Source: Isohypsibius dastychi
Taxonomy: Eukaryota > Tardigrada > Eutardigrada > Parachela > Isohypsibiidae
DNA: 14,152 nucleotides
Direction of reading: 5' to 3'
Assembly (NCBI GenBank): GCA_034696485.1
Contig: JAQIWT010000887.1
Coordinates: 1-14,152, forward strand
The notes beneath the pieces were generated by a model. The model had not been told where the DNA came from. It made no database searches and worked only from the letters and a program-made list of their open reading frames with translations. The translations under genes and the position numbers were made by a program. This document shows, piece by piece, positions 1 to 6,984 of the stretch (the first letter of the stretch is position 1; each line of letters starts with the position of its first letter).

Positions 1-223
1 TGTTGGTGGGGGTTCCCCCCCCCCCCCCCCCCGGCTCAATCTATAGTAAAAACCAGGTCATGTCCAAGCGACGGAACCGCTCGTGCACATGACATCATCG
101 CGCCACTGTTGACGGTCTCAGTCTGCTCGTGGACTGTCTTTCGGTTTTATTCGGTTGTTGATTTTAGTGTCAGCTGCAGCGGATTTTGTTTACTTCTTCT
201 GTTCGTATGCTTTCGACGAGATT
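1..223 (+). promoter_or_regulatory. Upstream region and 5' UTR of the first kinase gene
   Basis: No gene is visible here. The stretch begins with an 18-C homopolymer at 15-32. A TCAGTCT initiator-like heptamer lies at 118-124, about 100 nt before the ATG at 224. The same heptamer occurs downstream of the TATA box of the RRM gene near 9624. No TATA box is seen. The promoter role is inferred from position and motif only. Confidence 0.3.
15..32. repeat. Poly-C homopolymer (18 C)
   Basis: An uninterrupted run of 18 C on the + strand, preceded by GGGGGTT. A shorter 12-C run occurs at 5342-5353. Such runs are mutable, and their exact length is often uncertain in assemblies. Confidence 0.9.
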
Positions 224-1953
224 ATGGCTATCCTTTATTCGTTTTCGCTCGGAATATTAATTTTTCAGTTCAGCCAAGTGGTGAATGTTGTGGGATCCTC
301 AGGTGCATTTGATGTTGGAATCTCGGGAATCGACAAATCTGAAAATATTAGTTTGGAATTCAAAAATCGGACTGATGAAGGTATACAACCATGCATTTTG
401 GTGTAATTGATTCAATTATGTGCTATAGCTTTTTCGTCACAGAAAGCTGTTGTTTTCAAACGTTTCTTTCGGAAATATTGTTCTCTTGGGAAATGTTCTC
501 TTCTCAAATTTATTTCTGCAGGTCTGCTTCGCATCAACAATAATGCTATCGATGGTGATGAATTGTTTTTGAACGTAAATGCGGACTTTGGAACATCTGC
601 GCAGTATTTCAGAGGCACGGGAGTAGTGGAATCCGTCGTTCCAGGAAATTTCAGCATGTCCGGAATCGAAAGCTTGCTCTTGCGGCAAGAAGACCTGGCG
701 CCGAACGTTGAGGGCATCTGCGGACTGAATTTGACACTTGTTGTTATGTTATCTGTAGCATGCTTTGGAATCGTTATCCTGTTGGCCCTTGTGACGATCC
801 TCTGCCGCCGGTATCGCCTGCAGAATTCTCCTGGGTGCGAAATGGACCCTGAGAAGGTTTCGCCTTGGCCGTCATCAGCTGAAAACGTAAGTGATTAGTT
901 TTCGTTCAATTAAATTTTAGAAATAAATTCGTGGCTACTTTCAAATCCGCTGTTTTTTAATAGGATACGATAGCGGTCACATTTTTCGGAGGTCTCGCGC
1001 CAGTTCCAGTTTGTGACACCGCGGCCGTGCAAATTAATATGCTTGACGAAATTCTGGGCCAAGGCGAATTCGGTTTCGTCAGGAAGGGAACGGTCATCGA
1101 CTCGGAACAAAAGACGCACAGTATTGTTTTGAAAACTGCTCATGGTGAAAAAAAACAAGTTCTTCTCCTGCTTGTAATCACAACACCCTTTTTGCTTACA
1201 GATTTCCAAAAATCCGCAGTTAAAACTGCTGTTCTCAAAGAGCTTACTTTAATGAGGGGTTTAGCGGCAAACCACAATGTTCTGCCAATTATCGGATTCG
1301 CTACTTCGGATTCAGGGATTCATCTTGTTTTGCCCCTTGCGGAGTGCGGCGATTTGCATACTTTCCTGCGTCGTTCTGGAACGCAATTAGCCACAACTAC
1401 ACCACGAACCCTAGATCAGTTTTCTGCGCAAATTTCGGCTGGCCTCCGTCATATTCATGCTCAAAATTGCGTTCATCTGGACCTTGCATGTCGGAATCTC
1501 CTTTTGACGCATGACTTAACCGTGTTGATAAGTGATTTCGGTCTGGCGGAATCGTTGAACGACAAAGAGGAAAAATTGCGAATATCAAAAGCACTTCCGG
1601 TGCGTTGGACAGCCCCTGAAACTTTGAATCCGGGAACCTGTTCTCTGAAGACAGACAAATGGAGTTTCGGTGTTTGTTTGTTTGAAATTTACAGTTGTGG
1701 TTTGGTTCCCTACGGAAATATCGTCAGCGAGGACGATGTCTGGAAATTTGTGACTTCCGGTGGACGTTTACAGAGACCCGTTTACTGTTCGAATGAGATG
1801 TGAGGGAGCACGATTTACCCGACCGTCCCTTTGGCAATCATTGTTTCTTTTTGCAGCTTTGAATGCATGAAACTGTGCTGGGAAGCAGAACCAGAATATC
1901 GACCGACGGCTAACGAACTCAGTGTTTTTTTCGACCAGATCATGGACCCGTAA
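224..1953 (+). CDS. Receptor tyrosine kinase-like protein, short ectodomain, HRD changed to HLD
   Basis: Five exons: 224-380, 522-886, 964-1144, 1202-1799, 1857-1953, giving 465 aa with phases agreeing at every junction. ATG 224 is the first ATG in frame and opens a hydrophobic signal peptide (residues about 1-27). An ectodomain of roughly 95 residues follows, with N-glycosylation sequons NIS, NRT and NFS, then a membrane helix (about 123-147) closed by CRRYR. The kinase domain shows the glycine loop GQGEFG (206-211), the VAIK lysine as VLK (K231), the alpha-C Glu (E248), HLDLACRN (326-333), DFG (346-348) and PVRWTAPE (367-374). The last is a tyrosine-kinase signature. It ends in the usual C-lobe helix with CWEAEPEYRPT and has almost no tail. 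Odd points are Leu for the HRD arginine and no tyrosine between DFG and APE. It resembles the kinase at 6985-8853. The ectodomain matches no family I recognise, and catalytic activity is uncertain. Confidence 0.87.
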
Positions 1954-1971
1954 CAAAATTCAGTACTGATT

Positions 1972-1977
1972 TTTATT
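1972..1977 (-). terminator. Poly(A) signal AATAAA (minus strand) for the convergent gene
   Basis: TTTATT on the + strand reads AATAAA on the minus strand, about 140 nt beyond the minus-strand stop at 2117-2119. It lies only about 20 bases past the stop of the opposing kinase gene, so the two 3' UTRs overlap. Confidence 0.5.
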
Positions 1978-2036
1978 AGAAACCGATAAAATACTCAAAC
2001 GTTTCTGGCTGCATCGTTGATAAATCAGCTGCTGGA

Positions 2037-2042
2037 AATAAA
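2037..2042 (+). terminator. Poly(A) signal AATAAA for the first kinase gene
   Basis: Canonical AATAAA 84 nt after the stop codon at 1951-1953. This gives a short 3' UTR that overlaps the 3' end of the convergent minus-strand gene. Confidence 0.6.
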
Positions 2043-2116
2043 ACGGAAGATCTCCAACTAATCTGGATGAAATGAAAATGCGACACTTCCGATCAGACAA
2101 TGCGACTAAATCCCAG

Positions 2117-2885
2117 TCAGTCTGACTTCTCATTCTTAGCGGCGGATGCTTTGCACAAGTCGACCAATTCCGCGTGGCTTTCGAGCAGGCTATCAACCTT
2201 CAAGGAATACGCGAGCGTCTGAGCTTCTATTGCGATAACATGATCGAAGAAAGTCCCTGGAAGGGCGTCTCGGATGCGAAGTGCGGTATACAGGTCCACG
2301 ATTCTAAGTTGAAATGCGTTTTCCTTCGAGAAACCCTTTCAAATGAATACACAGAATTTGAAATAAAAATTTCGGATTGTGACTGCGCAATGAAAAAATA
2401 TACCTGTGCGTGATAAAATTCCATTTCTGCTTCGTAACGAGCTCTCAACGAAGGCGTGTCGAGGTGATCGACTCTGAAAGACAGCTCGTTAATCTGGGTT
2501 CAACAAAAAGAAGTGATGGGCGCATCCGCAAAAGTATAAATTGTACTTTTTCGAAGTGATGACACCGCGAACGAAAAAAGGTTCTCGCGCGAGATCGACC
2601 AGAGCTGAGGTCACCAGGCCTTCATCATCAGAATAACAAAATACTCACTCTTCTCTAGAAATATCTGCATTGGGAGCCTGCATAGCTTCGTGGGTATAAA
2701 CAGTTTCGAGAAAATAAAAAGTTTGCCAAAAAAGGTCTGGAAATGAAGATTTCACATCAACTTGGGTTCTGACTGATCAAGAACCAGGGACATGGAATCA
2801 CGTCAGTGAAGCAATAGTCCATTTGTACGTTGTAGAAAATATGGTCCCGTCCACGACGTAGACGTTCTGCTGCTTTCGTGGGCAT
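2117..2885 (-). CDS. Uncharacterised helical protein, about 182 aa (minus strand)
   Basis: I do not recognise this protein. A phase-consistent minus-strand model is 2885-2792, 2736-2649, 2604-2547, 2493-2404, 2335-2117. The last two exons are best supported. The donor CAG|GTATAT at 2403 and an acceptor at 2336 join a helix-rich segment (…RARYEAEMEFYHAQ) to …VDLYTALRIRDALPG… and …LLESHAELVDLCKAS…, then the stop. The exon ending at 2649 has a good donor GTGAGT and encodes an aromatic stretch LFWQTFYFLETVYTHEAM. The middle exon 2604-2547 is weak: its flanking introns would be only 44 and 53 nt. The donor at 2791 is also non-consensus. Alternative starts are the in-frame ATGs at 2885 and 2822. 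No signal peptide, membrane helix or catalytic motif is visible. The 5' end faces the gene at 3085 and the 3' end meets the kinase gene. The presence of a gene is likely, but the exact structure is tentative. Confidence 0.5.
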
Positions 2886-3084
2886 ATTTACCGGGTGGTG
2901 GCGCTCCTGTCGTTCTTCAAGCGCTGATCAGGTTAGAGGGCGCCACTTTACTGACGGAAAGAAGTCATTCACTCGCCACTTGCCAGACGCGATTTCGGAC
3001 AGAATTTTAGCAAAACGAGCATTCACAAGTAGTCCGTTGTTTTTCCCTCATTTTCCAACCTTTTCAATTGCCGTACTCACAAAT
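2886..3084. promoter_or_regulatory. Probable shared (bidirectional) promoter region
   Basis: These 199 bases separate the start of the minus-strand gene (2885) from the ATG at 3085 on the plus strand, so both genes probably initiate from here. No TATA box or clear initiator was found on either strand. The plus-strand frame leading into 3085 is open but has no ATG before it. The assignment rests on head-to-head geometry. Confidence 0.3.
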
Positions 3085-4596
3085 ATGGCACGTTTCTTTC
3101 AATGTTTTGGTCGTTCTGCCGGTCCAGATTTCACCTCAGGTATTGTCGAGCGTTAGCAGAAAAACATCATGAAATTTGTAACTCGAACAAAATCTGTTTT
3201 TGGTTTTTGGTCCTTTCAGATTTGACTGCGCTTTTCGCTGATATAGAAACTTATTTTTAAACGTTCTGTTGATTCTTTCTCAGGTGCTCGATCTTTTCCT
3301 GATGATTCCCGAAGAACCAGGACCAAAAATCCAGTTTACCGATTTCTGAAGTCGATGAGAGGTTCAATTGCAAGTGTCTCTTCCTGCACGGAAAACGGCG
3401 CAGTATTTCCCCTCTCTTTCACGCCACGTCACGATATTGCGGAACCACGGGTCCGTCCAGACGGAGTAACTGGATTAATGCTGTATCGCACTGAATCGGT
3501 CCCTGAAGAGAAACGTCATCATAAGAAGGCACTTCCGGTTCCACCGCCGGTGCCTGCAATTATCACTAACATTGCTCAGGATTCTTCCCCGCCTTCTCTT
3601 CCTTGTGAGTTGCGACCGGATACTTCAAATGAAATTCGACCCTTGAAGCCACCTCGATTACATGCGCGACAGTCGTATCACCAGAACATCTACAATGTGG
3701 TTGAACAAACAAGTTTCGTGACCGGAAGTAGATGCTCCAATGGGCGCTGGGTTGTTGACGAAAATATCCGGAGTTTTTATGAACAAGCCTCTTCAGAGGT
3801 TGCAGTTTTCAGCCAAACCGGCGTATCGGGACCTTCTCCAGAAATCTCCCTGTTGGAAAAAACGTAAGTCTAAGTCTTTCTCATATTTATTCGACTTTTT
3901 GGGGCTCGTGAAGAATCATTGCTCTCATCGGCTCTTTTGATCTGGAATATTCATTCCTTTTCGTTTGCAGGCGAAAAGAGGACGCGCCAACTTCAGTGGT
4001 GAATGTTGTTTGTCCTATGCCGCATCCGGTTTACAGAAATTTGACTTCGATGGGCCAGGTCCTCAGCAGTAGCAATCCTCAGCCCCTCGTATTACGGCTC
4101 CCTCGTCCTGGCTACAAGAATCTGAATTTATTTGGGAGTGTTGATCACAGCAGTAATCCCCAACCTGACGTTCTGCGGCTCCCGCCTCCAGTTTATAAGA
4201 ACTTAATGTCGACGGGCCGTGTCGATTACGGCAGTAACCCACAGCCTCTAAATTTGCGGTATAAAAATTTGACTGTCATGGGCGAAGTCAACTTCAAGAC
4301 AAATCCCCAGCCACAGCCGAAGGTTATTGCAAGGATGAATGGATGGAAGATCGATTTTGAGAAAATAGACTCCTGGAATCCGACAAAGCGACTTAAGGAG
4401 ATCGGGTACCAGGTGAAGAACTTTTTTTTCTTTATTTTTCATTCAAGTAATCTTATTTTTCTTGCAGCTGAAATTGCGAGAGAAAATCTATGGAATAAGC
4501 TCATGCCCCAACAGGCGAGACCAGAGAACGCCCCGACGGACTAGGGCCGGCAGCAGTTACGTTTTTAAGAGACGAAAAACTTCTTACGACTTTTGA
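3085..4596 (+). CDS. Putative phosphotyrosine docking protein with four YxNL motifs
   Basis: Four exons: 3085-3139, 3284-3863, 3971-4412, 4468-4596, giving 401 aa with phases agreeing at each junction. The ATG sits in the context AAATATGG. The protein matches no family I recognise. It has no membrane helix after the N-terminus and is rich in Pro, Ser and Arg, so it is probably largely disordered. Visible features are PVPPPVP (103-109) and RPLKPPR (137-143), both resembling SH3 ligands, several isolated tyrosines (Y37, Y86, Y155, Y184), and tandem repeats with tyrosines at 233, 260, 287 and 309, each followed by K/R-N-L. Tyr-x-Asn is the known binding consensus of the Grb2 SH2 domain. The C-terminus is strongly basic (RRDQRTPRRTRAGS). 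It lies between two tyrosine kinase-like genes. A role as kinase substrate or adaptor is my inference. It could instead be a structural repeat protein. Confidence 0.75.
4026..4320 (+). repeat. In-frame tandem repeats of an 81-bp (27-residue) unit
   Basis: Three units of exactly 81 bases start near 4026, 4107 and 4188. A fourth, shorter unit starts near 4255. Each unit encodes the pattern P-x-Y-K/R-N-L…G-x-V…NPQP…LRLP. The DNA copies are diverged while YxNL, the Gly-x-Val pair and NPQP are kept in all units. This suggests conservation at the protein level. Confidence 0.85.
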
Positions 4597-4922
4597 TTCT
4601 TCATTTCTTTCACTTGGAATGTTTAGTGAGCTCCCGAGTTGTATTTCCGGTATTTCAGATGGCGGTTTTGAGATTTTACTAATGAAACATTCCTTTGAGA
4701 CGTTGTTTTAACCTGGACAGTTGTCCTGTTTGTTAAATTTGAAGATTTATTCATTTGGGCTGACTTATTCATTTATTTCATTATTCATTTGGGCTGATAT
4801 TAAATATTTCATTCACTGCGTGACAATGCACTATTCGACAAATCTGGAAAAACCCTTCGGGTTTTTGTCTAATACGACCGCGAACTACAGTGTCCCCCCT
4901 GAACGGTTTGTACTTCAATAAA
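4597..4922 (+). terminator. 3' UTR of the docking-like gene with AATAAA at 4917-4922
   Basis: After the stop at 4594-4596 there is AT-rich sequence without a gene. It ends with a canonical AATAAA at 4917-4922. A 17-base perfect direct repeat (TTATTCATTTGGGCTGA) sits at 4747-4763 and 4781-4797. An ATTAAA at about 4799 could be an earlier alternative signal. Confidence 0.45.
4747..4797. repeat. 17-bp direct repeat, two copies 34 bp apart
   Basis: The 17 bases TTATTCATTTGGGCTGA occur identically at 4747-4763 and 4781-4797. A partial third copy (TTATTCATTT) lies between them. It lies in the probable 3' UTR of the upstream gene. Confidence 0.85.
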
Positions 4923-6039
4923 ATCTGTAGAGGTGAACAACCATCGGGACTGGAAATCATGTTCAGGTTTCACAACCGTTCAGAACTCACAGTGTGGATC
5001 TCCGAGGAGGCCATCTTATCTGCAATCCTGAGTGGGAGTCCAGAGCTTTTCACCGAAGGTTTTTCAGTTTCATTGACACAGTGTTTTTCGGCTTATAATA
5101 CGTTATAAAATCGGGAGCAAATCATACAGTCATAGGCCGTCTGTCTCCAATTTCTTATCTACAAGCTCCCTGAATTAACAACTTTACTTGCAACAAGAAA
5201 ATGAAGAGTCGTTTCAAAACGTTTTTTCGCTTTGTTCAGTTCAAACCTTAAGTTTATTTAGGTCCATAGATTATGTGAAATGGGAACGTTTAAAACTTTC
5301 ATTCAGTTATCAGAATGCAGTATTGTTCAGAATTCATGGATCCCCCCCCCCCCAAGTTATAGCCAATGGCATCTAACGGGACCGAAAATCTCGTTCAGAA
5401 CTTACAGCTGTTCAAAATTCGCAGGGTCCACTTCCGCAGATTTCATTGTGGTTCTCTCCTGCAGATGGTCGCAAGATTGATAGTGGAATGAGGTAAACGT
5501 CGTCAGCTTCAAAATCTGATTGCTTGATTGATTCCGAAAAATGATTGTGCCTTAGAGAATTTGGATATTTGCATTTACCAGACGCGGAAAAAATTTGGAA
5601 AAACATTTTATATTCACAATTTTCTCCTTAAAAAATAACTGGTTATTTCTTGCTTAAGAAATAAAAAATTCCAGCTCGAGCAGAGCCTACCTTCGGACTG
5701 ACTTTTGAGACCGTTTTTCGACACTGACGTGAGGGGCCTGATCTGGGATATAACGTCTTTCTCCCTTGCGGGGTGGGGACAGAGAAATACCTTACACCAA
5801 GCTCTGATTAGTTTTGGCGCTATTGGCAAGGGCGGGCGAAGGGTCGCTACCACGCAATTGGACTTAGCGTAGGTGGTTTCAACACAGAACCGTTCTCGCC
5901 TGTATGACGGGATGAAGCTTGGTTTCCAAAGTTTGTCCTTTTCATTCGGTGCGCATCTCGATCTTTACCAGCGGCGTCTCTTTTTCCTGAATATAATCTG
6001 TTTCCTCTTCAAGTCTTTTGTTGCTGTTTTCGCCTGAAA
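4923..6039. other. Unassigned region of about 1.1 kb; possible minus-strand exon(s)
   Basis: No convincing gene on the plus strand. On the minus strand, 5458-5406 is flanked by a good acceptor (CTGCAG) and an excellent donor (GTAAGT) and contains an ATG at 5446. A second donor-like GTGAGTTCTGAACG ends a short ATG-initiated stretch near 4990. I could not assemble these into a phase-consistent protein. A 12-C run is at 5342-5353. The block from about 5690 to 5935 is richer in GC than its surroundings. I found no tRNA, snRNA or SRP RNA hallmark in it on either strand. TATAAT at 5992-5997, 43 bases before the next ATG, may belong to the promoter of the following gene. Confidence 0.35.
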
Positions 6040-6578
6040 ATGGACGGCAAATCATGGACGATGACGAATTATAAAATCAACATGTATCAGGACTATCTGA
6101 AATCAGAGGATGGAAGATTACGATCGCTCGCTCGTGATGTCATTGCCCTGAATGATGTGAAGGTCGTCCTGCAAGAGGAACACGACAGGGTAATTATGAG
6201 ATTTTACGATCTTAACAGCCCATGATTCTGCGCAGGAAAATGACCAACAAGTAAATTTCGCAGCTCAAAATCGAATGTGAAAAAGAAAAGGACTTGAACG
6301 ACGTGTTACTCGGAAAACTCCAGAAGAAGAACGCGGAAATCGAAGAACTGAAACAGAAGTTGAACACGGTAATAATTTGTGACGGACGAGGATAATTGTG
6401 GCTCTTAGATTTCATCCCTCATTTTCCGTAGGCATCTCGGGGGTACCAAGTTCCGGAAGCCAGAAACGACGTCGGAGTTGCTGATGAAGGGCAGGAGTTC
6501 GCAATCATCGACCTTACTGCTGATACCGACAACAGCCTGATTTCGGAACTGGATTTGGAATTGGATTGCGATTTTTAG
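6040..6578 (+). CDS. Small coiled-coil protein with C-terminal SUMO-interaction-like motif
   Basis: Three exons: 6040-6189, 6264-6368, 6432-6578. All junctions are phase 0, giving 133 aa. The ATG has a good context (AAAATGG). I do not recognise a family. Residues about 35-85 are charged and heptad-like, ending in LQKKNAEIEELKQKL, so they probably form a coiled coil. Residues 110-114 are IIDLT, followed by acidic residues (ADTD), and the protein ends in an acidic tail (ELDLELDCDF). Ile/Val-Ile-Asp-Leu-Thr beside acidic residues is a classic SUMO-interaction motif, so binding of SUMO or a SUMOylated partner is plausible but inferred. A second acceptor at 6234-6235 could add an alternative exon start, but that path meets a stop soon after. 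No signal peptide, membrane segment or enzyme motif is present. No canonical AATAAA was found downstream. Confidence 0.75.
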
Positions 6579-6984
6579 ATTTGAAATTTCTTATGAGATT
6601 CTGTGTGTGCGGTCTTCATTTCCAAATGAAACAGTTTCTCAGAAAACGTGAACATGTAATTTTGTGCAGTAAAACCTGTTTAGAAGCTTCCGCTTTGCTG
6701 CCAGTCATGATGCGTTATCCAAAGACATATTTCATTTCTGCCTTATCGAAATCGGGTTCCACATTTTTGTCGAAAGGCTAAATGGCGTTGAATCTGAAGA
6801 AATAGAATAACGTTTTGCGCACCGGCTCGTACCGGCTCGACGCACCACCCGTTCGCGGTCAGTTCCCTTTTCACGAAGACGTGCGCAAATAGGGGCAATC
6901 AACACGTGAGAATGAACTCGGAGTGATTTCTCCCTCTCACTTGTTCATTCATCTGCTGCGCTCCATTCTTGTTTTAGCACGAAA
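6579..6984 (+). promoter_or_regulatory. Intergenic region before the second kinase gene
   Basis: No gene is supported here. The left half is probably the 3' UTR of the coiled-coil gene. The right half holds a tandem ACCGGCTCG pair near 6821-6839, a TCAGTT initiator-like site at 6859-6864 (about 120 nt before ATG 6985), and a CACGTG E-box palindrome at 6903-6908. Promoter function is inferred from position. Confidence 0.3.

Noticed and set aside
2304-2403. Acceptor CTTAG at 2304-2305 for the last exon of the minus-strand gene
   Set aside because: It shifts the frame to a poor peptide. The acceptor at 2336-2337 keeps the protein-like frame with a typical 68-base intron.
2174-2413. Plus-strand open frame of 79 codons
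   Set aside because: It is the antisense shadow of the minus-strand gene, whose exons have splice sites and more protein-like sequence.
6236-6263. Extra exon between 6236 and 6251 followed by an 18-base intron in the coiled-coil gene
   Set aside because: An 18-base intron is too short, and reading on without it meets a stop. Skipping to the acceptor at 6263 keeps frame.
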